A stretch of 7,206 bases of DNA from a bacterium. Its GTDB lineage: Bacteria; Babelota; Babeliae; Babelales; GCA-2401785. Position 1 is the first letter of the stretch. The number at the start of each line of letters is the position of its first letter. The position numbers were made by a program, and so were the translations under genes. The DNA lies in contig DAOVOC010000043.1 of the NCBI GenBank assembly GCA_030629865.1, positions 1 through 7,206 of the forward strand, given 5' to 3'. The notes below the pieces were generated by a model. It had not been told where the DNA came from. It saw only the letters and a program-made list of their open reading frames with translations, and made no database searches. Shown one piece after another: positions 1 through 5,663 of the stretch.

Positions 1-173
1 CCTTTGGCAAATGAGACTTGGAATGTTGTGCTTTTTTCTTCCGAAGCACCAAACGAAGAAATATCCATCATTGGAGGTGTGTAGGGTGATGGATAGTCGT
101 TTAACGATGCATACGATGTGGTTGTTGCTGTCAAAGAGCAAAAAATAAGTGTTACTTTTTTGATTAACTTCAT
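1..173 (-). CDS. Secreted protein of unknown function, N-terminal part only (runs off left edge)
   Basis: An open reading frame on the minus strand starts at ATG 173-171 and stays open to the window edge, giving 57 complete codons. The start is well supported: AGGGGAA (184-178) lies 4 to 5 bases upstream. The N-terminus is a typical Sec signal peptide, with a positive MKLIKK, a hydrophobic VTLIFCSLTA stretch, and a likely signal peptidase I site after TSYA at residue 22. The mature part begins SLNDYPSPYTPP, is rich in Pro and Ser, and then turns to TTFQVSF, which could be a beta-strand. I do not recognise a family from this fragment. It diverges from the pgsA-like cluster. Export to the periplasm or surface is inferred from the signal peptide; the function is unknown. 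Confidence 0.72.
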   Translation of the reverse strand, partial: MKLIKKVTLIFCSLTATTTSYASLNDYPSPYTPPMMDISSFGASEEKSTTFQVSFAK

Positions 174-214
174 GCGGTTCCCCTAACGATTTTTACAACG
201 TTATGTTTACAGAT

Positions 215-220
215 TTTATA
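215..220 (-). promoter_or_regulatory. Weak -10 candidate for the leftward secreted-protein gene
   Basis: On the minus strand positions 220-215 read TATAAA, one mismatch from the sigma-70 -10 consensus, about 40 bases upstream of the leftward start codon. No convincing -35 lies 16-18 bases further upstream, so this is tentative. Confidence 0.22.
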
Positions 221-285
221 AAGCGTTTCTTATCCTAGCCGATATTTTTATTTGTTGGGAGAGAACACATGCTTTTGCATTGTTT

Positions 286-294
286 TGCTACACT
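286..294 (+). promoter_or_regulatory. Weak extended -10 candidate upstream of the pgsA-like gene
   Basis: TG-C-TACACT at 286-294 resembles an extended -10 element (TGnTATAAT, with four of six -10 bases matching). It lies about 50 bases upstream of the 344 start codon. No good -35 is visible. It is the best candidate I see for the rightward cluster in the divergent region, but it is weak. Confidence 0.2.
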
Positions 295-303
295 GTTCTC
301 ATC

Positions 304-319
304 TTAAATATCTATTTAA
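304..319. repeat. Short palindrome in the leader of the pgsA-like gene
   Basis: TTAAATA (304-310), two bases TC, then TATTTAA (313-319) form a perfect 7-bp inverted repeat ending 24 bases before the start codon. All paired bases are A or T, so it would be weak as an RNA hairpin and could be chance. Its position between the candidate promoter and the gene would suit an operator. Confidence 0.4.
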
Positions 320-343
320 ATTATTGGTAAGAAAGATTTTTCC

Positions 344-934
344 ATGCACATTTTTGTTCCAACCCTTTTTACACTCCTTCGTATTGCTGTTACTCCATTT
401 GTTGTCATGGCGATTTTTGCTGGGCAGTGGGCATTAGTTTTAGGCCTTTTTAGTTTTGGTATTGTAACTGATTTTTTAGATGGGTTTTTGGCAAGAAAGT
501 TTAATGCTGAGACTCAATTTGGAGCGCTTTTTGACCCTGTTGCAGATAAAATATTTTTGGTTTCCTCATTTGCTGCCATTGTTTTTTCTTCACCAATTCC
601 TTTGGTTCCTGTGTGGTTTTTGTATTTTTTAGTATTTAGAGAATTCTGTTTGTTGTCGCTTGGAGCTTTTGTTTTGTTTTTTAACAAAAACAATCTGCAA
701 GCGAGAAGATTGCTACTTCCGTCTTTGTGGGGCAAAGCTTCAACATTTTTTCTTTCTGTTTTTTTTATTTTTGTTTGCACTGTCTATCTAATCTATTATG
801 TCGATGTTCAGATTGCTGTTCAGATATCAGGCATGGTAAAAGCGATAGCATTTCCAGCAACTGCAAGTATTGCGATTTATTCACTCATTTCGTATCTTTC
901 CAGAGCGATAGTTTTTTATACCCAGTTACGATGA
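344..934 (+). CDS. pgsA: CDP-alcohol phosphatidyltransferase, PgsA-like (CDP-diacylglycerol-glycerol-3-phosphate 3-phosphatidyltransferase)
   Basis: This 196-residue integral membrane enzyme most likely makes phosphatidylglycerophosphate from CDP-diacylglycerol and glycerol 3-phosphate, the committed step to phosphatidylglycerol and cardiolipin. The full CDP-alcohol phosphotransferase signature is present: D43-x2-D46-G47-x2-A50-R51-x8-G60-x3-D64-x3-D68, whose Asp residues bind the metal and catalyse the transfer. Other PgsA-type marks are the N-terminal PTLFTLLRI, the RE pair at 99-100 and GK at 130-131. Several hydrophobic segments (about 8-40, 70-113, 132-152, 164-190) fit a multi-pass protein of normal family length. 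ATG 344 is chosen because the protein then begins as PgsA proteins do; the Shine-Dalgarno is weak (AAGAAAG, 329-335). The next gene starts 27 bases downstream, so the two are probably cotranscribed. A cardiolipin synthase or phosphatidylserine synthase of the same fold is the main alternative. Confidence 0.86.
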   Translation: MHIFVPTLFTLLRIAVTPFVVMAIFAGQWALVLGLFSFGIVTDFLDGFLARKFNAETQFGALFDPVADKIFLVSSFAAIVFSSPIPLVPVWFLYFLVFREFCLLSLGAFVLFFNKNNLQARRLLLPSLWGKASTFFLSVFFIFVCTVYLIYYVDVQIAVQISGMVKAIAFPATASIAIYSLISYLSRAIVFYTQLR

Positions 935-941
935 TCTTTGT

Positions 942-955
942 GGAGGGGAAGGGAG
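942..955 (+). promoter_or_regulatory. Purine-rich double Shine-Dalgarno deciding the start of the next gene
   Basis: GGAGGGG (942-948) runs directly into AAGGGAG (949-955). The second copy lies 6 bases before GTG 962, the ideal spacing, while TTG 959 is only 3 bases from it. This favours GTG 962 as the start, though GGAGGGG could serve TTG 959. Confidence 0.6.
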
Positions 956-961
956 TAGTTG

Positions 962-1597
962 GTGAAACAGTTTGTTTTGCTGATTGGATTGATAACTAGC
1001 GTTATTTGTAAAGGCCGTACATCATTGATGCTTGCAAGTAGAGCACCGCTGGTTCATGATATCACTCGTTGTGCACAACTACTTGCTATTCTTGAACCTT
1101 CTGCGCGAGTCCGTGCAGCCCAAGGAGCATTTGCCAGGCTTCATGAGATTTGGAAAGAAGTAAGTCCAGTCAAAATGCATTTTGGCTCATTTGGAGCAGC
1201 TTTTTTAGAAGTTTCTTCTGCTTTAAATTTGGGAACTATCAAAAATTTTGGATATCAAAGTGAGCTTCGCGAGTTGCAGAAAATTTATAAAAACTGTCCA
1301 GATTCTGTAGCGATGGCAGTTTGTTTAGTGTTGTCGTTGAGATCTATAGATGATTCCGAACTAAATTCAGTTGAAGCAGCTATCGCGCCACTTATTAAAT
1401 TCAAACCACATTCATATGCGAAAAAAATGTTGCGAAAACTGAATGGGATTTCGCTTAGTTTTGGCATGAAAATAATTGTTGTTACAATAGCCATATACTT
1501 GTCTTTTCGATTTGGTAGATGGTGGGAGAGTGTCGGAGTTTTGGGGAAATTGAAAATGTTTTTTAGCAGGAACAAAAATAAACCTAAAAAGACTTAA
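962..1597 (+). CDS. Unknown exported or membrane-anchored alpha-helical protein
   Basis: I do not recognise this 211-residue protein. The GTG start at 962 is chosen over TTG 959 by Shine-Dalgarno spacing. The N-terminus (VKQFVLLIGLITSVIC) looks like a short signal peptide or anchor. The Cys at residue 16 does not sit in a proper lipobox, so a lipoprotein is not supported. The middle, about residues 30-160, looks mainly helical and includes amphipathic stretches such as RVRAAQGAFARLHEIWKEV. A second hydrophobic segment at about 167-183 (MKIIVVTIAIYLSF) is followed by a very basic tail (FFSRNKNKPKKT), which suggests a C-terminal anchor with a cytoplasmic end. It lies 27 bases after the pgsA-like gene and 147 bases before the PBP2 gene, so an envelope role is plausible from context only. 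Confidence 0.7.
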   Translation: MKQFVLLIGLITSVICKGRTSLMLASRAPLVHDITRCAQLLAILEPSARVRAAQGAFARLHEIWKEVSPVKMHFGSFGAAFLEVSSALNLGTIKNFGYQSELRELQKIYKNCPDSVAMAVCLVLSLRSIDDSELNSVEAAIAPLIKFKPHSYAKKMLRKLNGISLSFGMKIIVVTIAIYLSFRFGRWWESVGVLGKLKMFFSRNKNKPKKT

Positions 1598-1624
1598 AAG
1601 TGGGTGGTTAGCGCTTATTCTGGT

Positions 1625-1639
1625 ATATTGTTACAATAT
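1625..1639. repeat. 15-bp palindrome upstream of the PBP2 gene
   Basis: ATATTGT (1625-1631), a single T, then ACAATAT (1633-1639) form a perfect 7-bp inverted repeat with a one-base centre. It abuts the candidate -35 box at 1639-1644, a position where a bound regulator could block or recruit polymerase. The core TTGTTACAATA also occurs at 1479-1489 inside the preceding gene, where it is simply coding. The operator role is inference. Confidence 0.4.
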
Positions 1640-1667
1640 TGATTTTCAAAAATTTAATAAAAATAAT
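1639..1667 (+). promoter_or_regulatory. Candidate sigma-70 promoter for the PBP2 gene
   Basis: TTGATT (1639-1644, four of six to TTGACA), a 17-base spacer and AATAAT (1662-1667, five of six to TATAAT) form a reasonable promoter in the 147-base gap before the PBP2 gene. This would give a leader of about 70 bases. It suggests mrdA and the gene behind it can be transcribed separately from the pgsA-like pair. AT-rich DNA produces such matches by chance. Confidence 0.4.
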
Positions 1668-1744
1668 GAACAGATCCTGTATCAAGTGCGGGATGGCAAA
1701 TAAAAGTCATGTTATGCAAGCTTTACTATAAAAAATGAGTTTGA

Positions 1745-3505
1745 ATGGATCTTTTTAAAGGTGGTCGAGTTAATAATAAGAACACAAAGAAAATTGTTTT
1801 TTTATGGGTTTTTCCGGTTCTTCTTCTCTTATTAATTGTTGTGAGGGTTGCTTATCTTCAACTCTGGTGCAGTGTAGCCCTCAAAAACAAAAGCCAAAAG
1901 AACTTATATAGAAAAGAGTTTATCCCCCCATGTCGTGGAAGTTTGTTGGATTGTAATGGGCGTTCTCTTGCAACAAATTGTTTGTCGCATAGCATCGTTT
2001 GGCATGGCAAAGGGCTTCGCAGATTAACACCAGAGCTTCTAAAAGGAATCGAGCAAATTGAATTGATTCTTGGCATTGTGTGTGATCGCGATGCAATAGC
2101 ACGAGCTGAGCGAAAGAGTAGCGAAATTGAAGTTGCAAACGATCTTTCTTTTGAGCAGCTATGTATTTTGAGTGAAAGAGGTGATTTGCAGGGACGAATT
2201 GAGATAAAAAATTGTGTGCAAAGAACCTATCCTTATGGCAACCTTGCAAGCCATATTCTTGGGTATTTAAGTCGAGCTCCAGAGTATGGGTCTGGTAGGG
2301 GGCGAGCTGGTTTGGAATGTGTTATGCAGGATTTACTTGTTGGTCATGGTGGAACTCTTGAGCAATTGGTTGACGCTCGTGGCAAACCTCTGCAGCTTTT
2401 AAATATGATTCCTGCTCAACCTGGAAAAGATATTACGCTAACACTAAATCTTGATCTGCAGGAATTTGCAGAAACTCTTTTTGATCAAAGAGAGGTAGGC
2501 GCATTTGTTGTAATCGATCCTGTTGACGGAGCTTTAAAGGCATCATGTTCGTTTCCGAATTTTGATCCAAATCGTTTTTTGAGTCCAATATCACATAAAG
2601 ATTGGCAAGAAGAGTTTGTTCTTGATTCACCACTTATCAATAGAGTGTTTGCCTCAGCTTATCCCCCAGGTTCGATTTTTAAATTAATAACGTATGCAAC
2701 GGGGTTTGAACTTGGTGTGTTTAATGAAAAAACAAAGATTAATTGTAGTGGGTTTTATGAGTTTGGAGGCCGAAAATATTACTGTACCAGATCTTGGGGA
2801 CATGGAAGACTGACTGCAAAACAGGCTCTTGCTTATTCATGTAATCCCTTTTGTTATGCTATAGGGAAACGGGTTGGTATTGAAAATTTGGCTAATTTTG
2901 CACATCGTTTTGGGCTGGGAATGCATACCGGAAGTCTTATAAATGATAACGTTGGAATTGTTCCCTCGATGGCGTGGAAAAATGCTGTTAAAGGAGAGTC
3001 GTGGTGGGCTGGAGAAACAATTTCTGCAAGCATTGGTCAAACTTATTTATTGGCAACGCCACTGCAGGCCGCGCGAATGATTTCTGGAATTTTTACTGGA
3101 TATTTGGTTGCGCCGCGAATTTTGGAAAACGAAGCTATTAATCGCATGCCAATTCGTATTTCTCGTCGTACGCTTTTATTTTTACAAGATTCTTTAAAAG
3201 AGGTGGCAACCTGTGGAACGGCACGTATGCTTGGCAAAATTCAAGGTGTAAATGTATTTGCAAAAACAAGTACTGCGCAAACAAGTAACGTTCGAAGAGG
3301 AAAGAAAAGTAAGGAGCAGCTGGAACATGCGTGGTGTGCTGCTTTTTTTTATCCATATGGCGGGACGCCACTAGTTGCCTTGGCGCTTGTAGAAAATGCT
3401 GGAAAATCTCGTCCAGCGGTCGTAGCGGTAGAAAAATTTATTCGTTTTTACGTTAAATGGAATCGTCGGCAGAAGAAAAATATTGCATGGCAGCACAGTA
3501 TATAA
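1745..3505 (+). CDS. mrdA: Penicillin-binding protein 2 (MrdA type), class B peptidoglycan D,D-transpeptidase
   Basis: This 586-residue class B penicillin-binding protein cross-links peptidoglycan in the periplasm, normally with RodA, MreC and MreD during elongation. A short cytoplasmic tail and one membrane anchor (about 17-40) precede the dimerisation-domain motif P62-C-R-G-S-L-L-D69-C-N-G-R (family PRGxIxDRNG). YPYGNLASHILGYL (162-175) is another family block. In the transpeptidase domain the nucleophile is S310 in PPGS-IFK with K313, the second motif is S365-C-N367, and the third reads K507-T-S509 where KTG is expected. C334, C347, H353 and C366 occupy the positions of the E. coli PBP2 zinc ligands D350, D365, H371 and C384 with closely matching spacing, which favours MrdA over FtsI. 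ATG 1745 follows an in-frame stop at 1742-1744 and has only a weak TGAG in front. The protein has 15 cysteines, unusually many for a periplasmic enzyme. Length is slightly below that of E. coli PBP2 (633). Confidence 0.93.
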   Translation: MDLFKGGRVNNKNTKKIVFLWVFPVLLLLLIVVRVAYLQLWCSVALKNKSQKNLYRKEFIPPCRGSLLDCNGRSLATNCLSHSIVWHGKGLRRLTPELLKGIEQIELILGIVCDRDAIARAERKSSEIEVANDLSFEQLCILSERGDLQGRIEIKNCVQRTYPYGNLASHILGYLSRAPEYGSGRGRAGLECVMQDLLVGHGGTLEQLVDARGKPLQLLNMIPAQPGKDITLTLNLDLQEFAETLFDQREVGAFVVIDPVDGALKASCSFPNFDPNRFLSPISHKDWQEEFVLDSPLINRVFASAYPPGSIFKLITYATGFELGVFNEKTKINCSGFYEFGGRKYYCTRSWGHGRLTAKQALAYSCNPFCYAIGKRVGIENLANFAHRFGLGMHTGSLINDNVGIVPSMAWKNAVKGESWWAGETISASIGQTYLLATPLQAARMISGIFTGYLVAPRILENEAINRMPIRISRRTLLFLQDSLKEVATCGTARMLGKIQGVNVFAKTSTAQTSNVRRGKKSKEQLEHAWCAAFFYPYGGTPLVALALVENAGKSRPAVVAVEKFIRFYVKWNRRQKKNIAWQHSI

Positions 3506-3543
3506 CATTATGGGAGATATTGTTTTTTTGTGAACAAGTGAAT

Positions 3544-3547
3544 GGAG
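3544..3547 (+). promoter_or_regulatory. Shine-Dalgarno deciding the start of the RMD1-like gene
   Basis: GGAG at 3544-3547 lies 6 bases before ATG 3554. The upstream in-frame ATG at 3542 has its nearest GGAG (3513-3516) 25 bases away and directly follows a TGA (3539-3541). The internal GGAG therefore favours ATG 3554. Confidence 0.6.
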
Positions 3548-3553
3548 TTATGC

Positions 3554-4669
3554 ATGGTAACAAGCGATGCGCAGCTTTCTGCCAAAGATGAAAATGCATG
3601 GGTTAAAGGACACATCATTCTTTTTTATGCATTTGATGTTGGTGACGAAATAAATATTAATCTTATTCGCAAATCAAAACTTGCTTCATCACAACAAGTG
3701 CAGCATTTTCCACATTTTAAAAACTATCATGTACCGCTATTATTGGATCCTTCATGTTTAGGTGGCGATGGCCGTTCGGATTGTATATCTTGCAAAATAC
3801 ACACATTCGGAGCTGTTTCTTTGTGTTACAAAGCACAAATAGAAGGCTCGTTTGAAGAGCTAAAAATCAAAACAATTGAAGTTGTACAAAAATATGAAAA
3901 AATTGCGCAAAGCGATGCCAAAGTACTTTTTGAAGAGATCGAAGATGCAATAGTAAAACCGGTATTTTTTAATTTAAGTAGTGATTATTACGCTGTGCAA
4001 ATTGAACCAATGGCAACAAATTTAAAATCAGAAGGGTTCAAAGATAGGTTTGGTGTTAAAATTGCCTCTCTTCTTCGGCTTGAAACAGAAACTCTTTCTT
4101 TATATCAGCAAGATGCCATCTTAGGTTCTGCAACTGGTTATTATGGTGAAGATTTTATAATTATCGACAGCGAAGCTGCATTCGTTTACGACAATGAATA
4201 TTCAGAGGCGGTAGAGTTTTTTGAACTTGCAAATATTCAGCGATTAGAGCTTCAGTGTTTTTATCTACAGCTTGATCAAAAACTGAACTATTTTTACAGT
4301 CAAGAACACATGTATAAACCAACATTGTTGTCATATGTTCCGCTTGTTAGAAGTAAGGTCGATAAACTTCTAGAAGGGCTTGCGCAGCTGCGCGTTGATG
4401 TTTCCGTAGTTACAGAGCGCCTTGGCAACAGTTTAAAAATGGTCGGTGATGCTTATTTTGAAGAGCTTTATTCTATGCTGACCGAAAAATTGTATTTGGG
4501 TTATTGGAAGAATTCGATTCAACAAAAACTTAATGTAATAAATGACCTTTATGGCGTCCACCACGACAGGCAAGAAAGCATTCGCAGTGAACTACTCGAA
4601 GTAATTATAATTGTTCTTATTGCACTCGAAGCGACAATCGCATTTTTGGAATTTACAGGGAGACTTTGA
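3554..4669 (+). CDS. RMD1/DUF155-like C-terminally membrane-anchored protein
   Basis: With the start at ATG 3554 the protein has 371 residues (375 from ATG 3542). The C-terminal third resembles the RMD1/DUF155 pattern: RLGNSLKMVGDAYFEELY at about 289-306, a tryptophan-containing block (GYWKNSIQQKLNVINDLYGV, about 316-335), then RSELLEVIIIVLIALE leading into a single hydrophobic segment at about 348-366. In that family the helical region ends in one C-terminal membrane helix. Eukaryotic RMD1 proteins are mitochondrial; bacterial members have no settled function. The N-terminal part is less typical and holds a cysteine cluster C68-x8-C77-x2-C80. No signal peptide is visible, so the bulk is probably cytoplasmic with a tail anchor. 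The gene lies 48 bases after mrdA and is probably cotranscribed with it. Its last 17 bases overlap the convergent gene at 4653-5261. The family call rests on motif memory, not a search. Confidence 0.62.
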   Translation: MVTSDAQLSAKDENAWVKGHIILFYAFDVGDEININLIRKSKLASSQQVQHFPHFKNYHVPLLLDPSCLGGDGRSDCISCKIHTFGAVSLCYKAQIEGSFEELKIKTIEVVQKYEKIAQSDAKVLFEEIEDAIVKPVFFNLSSDYYAVQIEPMATNLKSEGFKDRFGVKIASLLRLETETLSLYQQDAILGSATGYYGEDFIIIDSEAAFVYDNEYSEAVEFFELANIQRLELQCFYLQLDQKLNYFYSQEHMYKPTLLSYVPLVRSKVDKLLEGLAQLRVDVSVVTERLGNSLKMVGDAYFEELYSMLTEKLYLGYWKNSIQQKLNVINDLYGVHHDRQESIRSELLEVIIIVLIALEATIAFLEFTGRL

Positions 4670-5261
4670 TAGGTAATAAAAACAAAGTGCGGAAGTTAAT
4701 CCTCCTGCCTGTATGATTAGATTGTTGGCATAATAAGGCGGATGGAAGGGGGCGGCAGTTATTGAATACTGGTATAAGAAAGTTGTTAGTATCGATATAC
4801 CATAAGATTCCGCTTGGATCTTCAAATGCCGTTTTTTCTGTATTGTTGATGGTTTCCGTAGTTACTGTGAAGTCGAAAATGATATTTCCATTTTTTTTAT
4901 AAAAATCAGCTATTGGGTTTTGACTTTGTCCTGTAAGTTGCTCGATATAATTTTGATTAATTATTATTTTTATTTTTTCATATGGAGCGATTGGGAATTT
5001 TTTAAGGGTATAAACTAATATGTTTATTGGGAGGGCTTCTGTGTATTTGTTGGAATTGTCTAAATATTCATTAATTAAAAGTTGGAAAAATAAGTTTGTT
5101 TGTGGGTTGTGATTTTCAAATTTTACTTGTAGGATTCCATTTTCTTCGTAAGTGTTTATGGAAAAATCAGGTAAATTGTCTACTGGTTTCATAGCATTAC
5201 ATATTGTAGGTAAAATGACTGCTAAAAATATTATCGTTTTAATAAACAAACGTTTTTCCAT
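4653..5261 (-). CDS. Small secreted protein of unknown family, probable paralogue of the protein at 5880-6413
   Basis: This 202-residue protein starts at ATG 5261-5259, with a strong AAGGAT Shine-Dalgarno (5273-5268) 6 bases upstream. A signal peptide is clear: MEKRLFIK, hydrophobic TIIFLAVILP, and cleavage probably after CNA at residue 23. The mature protein is rich in Asn (about 12% of the whole), Ile and Lys, and has alternating strand-like stretches (GILQVKFE, KIKIIIN, NIIFDFTVT, ILWYID). I know no family for it. It shares with the protein at 5880-6413 the sequence TIC..AM....N.P[DE], GI...FE at 42-49, D..KK at 119-123, an N..I.VFNN-like block at 160-168, and a C-terminal LLPIKVSL resembling FLPSRIEL. 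The last codons lie antisense to the end of the RMD1-like gene (17-base overlap). Periplasmic or surface location is inferred. Confidence 0.72.
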   Translation of the reverse strand: MEKRLFIKTIIFLAVILPTICNAMKPVDNLPDFSINTYEENGILQVKFENHNPQTNLFFQLLINEYLDNSNKYTEALPINILVYTLKKFPIAPYEKIKIIINQNYIEQLTGQSQNPIADFYKKNGNIIFDFTVTTETINNTEKTAFEDPSGILWYIDTNNFLIPVFNNCRPLPSALLCQQSNHTGRRINFRTLFLLPIKVSL

Positions 5262-5554
5262 TTACAAATCCTTATTTAGAAAATTTCGTGGTTGTTTAAT
5301 TAAAGTTTGTATTTTTTCCAATGTAGTTTGTTGTTTTATCTAAAATCAAAATTCTTTTTGTATTTTCAGCTCGTTATGTAGGTTTGATTTTGAAATCAAA
5401 ATACGAGAATAAGAAAACGATAGCCTGAATATCTCATGCTTTCATCCCATGGTATTATGTTTAATCGTGATAATTAGGGTCAGTCTACAGATTGCAATAA
5501 GACGTGCAAGGAAAAAAATAAATTTCAAAAGACTAGGTTCAGAGCGGGTTAAAG
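5262..5554. other. Intergenic region between a secreted-protein gene and the tRNA-Arg pair
   Basis: I see no convincing gene in these 293 bases; reading frames are short and lack ribosome sites. On the left it holds the Shine-Dalgarno and leader of the leftward secreted protein, and in the middle the AAATCAAA repeat cluster (5342-5402). On the right, the minus strand downstream of the tRNAs has a T-rich tract opposite the A-run at 5512-5518, but no GC stem before it, so termination of the tRNA transcript is not clearly marked. No clear promoter stands out for the secreted gene. Confidence 0.5.
5342..5402. repeat. AAATCAAA repeat cluster: two direct copies and one inverted copy
   Basis: AAATCAAAAT occurs at 5343-5352 and again at 5393-5402. 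Between them TTTGATTTT (5383-5391) is the inverted form. The last two make a perfect 8-bp inverted repeat, TTTGATTT-TG-AAATCAAA (5383-5400). The first copy can also pair with the inverted one as 9 bp (5342-5350 with 5383-5391), giving mutually exclusive stems. The cluster lies 80-140 bases upstream of the leftward secreted-protein gene, suitable for a regulator site. All copies are AT-rich, so chance remains possible. Confidence 0.5.
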
Positions 5555-5631
5555 TGGTGCGCCTGACAGGACTCGAACCTGTGGCCTAGAGATTAGGAAT
5601 CTCTCGCTCTATCCACCTGAGCTACAGGCGC
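5555..5631 (-). tRNA. tRNA-Arg (anticodon CCT, reads AGG)
   Basis: This is a complete 77-base tRNA read from 5631 to 5555. The acceptor stem is GCGCCTG/CAGGCGC, with discriminator A and an encoded CCA (5557-5555). The D arm is GCTC/GAGC, and the anticodon stem AGAGA/TCTCT closes a TTCCTAA loop with anticodon CCT at 5597-5595. The T arm ACAGG/CCTGT carries a TTCGAGT loop. All stems are fully paired. It decodes the AGG arginine codon. It lies 32 bases downstream of a second tRNA-Arg on the same strand and is probably cotranscribed with it. Confidence 0.96.
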
Positions 5632-5662
5632 TTTGCAAAGTGGATAAGTTCTCAAGAGAACT
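5631..5662. repeat. Two palindromes in the tRNA-tRNA spacer
   Basis: CTTTGCAAAG (5631-5640) is a perfect 10-bp palindrome that begins on the last base of the tRNA-Arg(CCT) 5' end. AGTTCTC-AA-GAGAACT (5647-5662) is a perfect 7-bp inverted repeat that ends two bases before the CCA of tRNA-Arg(TCG). Together they fill most of the 32-base spacer. In the precursor RNA the second could form a hairpin between the two tRNAs and might guide processing; that is inference. Confidence 0.55.
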
Positions 5663-5663
5663 A

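Noticed and set aside
252..437. Open frame of 61 codons starting upstream of the pgsA-like gene.
   Set aside because: It overlaps the pgsA-like gene in another frame, is made mostly of Leu/Phe/Cys from T-rich DNA and has no good ribosome site.
727..999. Open frame of 90 codons bridging the pgsA-like gene and the next gene.
   Set aside because: It is a shadow of the pgsA-like frame with Cys/Ser/Phe-rich nonsense composition; both real genes explain the DNA.
1479..1489. Second copy of TTGTTACAATA, the core of the palindrome upstream of mrdA.
   Set aside because: It encodes part of a hydrophobic membrane segment (VVTI) and lacks the full palindrome, so coding chance is sufficient.
1920..2249. 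Minus-strand open frame of 109 codons inside mrdA.
   Set aside because: It lies wholly opposite well-conserved PBP2 motifs, has no signal of its own and has a composition typical of antisense shadow frames.
4592..4825. Possible frameshift at the G5 run (4748-4752) that would move the leftward secreted protein into another open frame with a hydrophobic end.
   Set aside because: The existing frame already ends in LLPIKVSL, which matches the C-terminal FLPSRIEL of the probable paralogue, so the annotated end is better supported.
5152..5343. Plus-strand open frame of 63 codons opposite the start of the leftward secreted gene.
   Set aside because: It is antisense to a signal peptide with a strong Shine-Dalgarno and shows no ribosome site or recognisable protein features.
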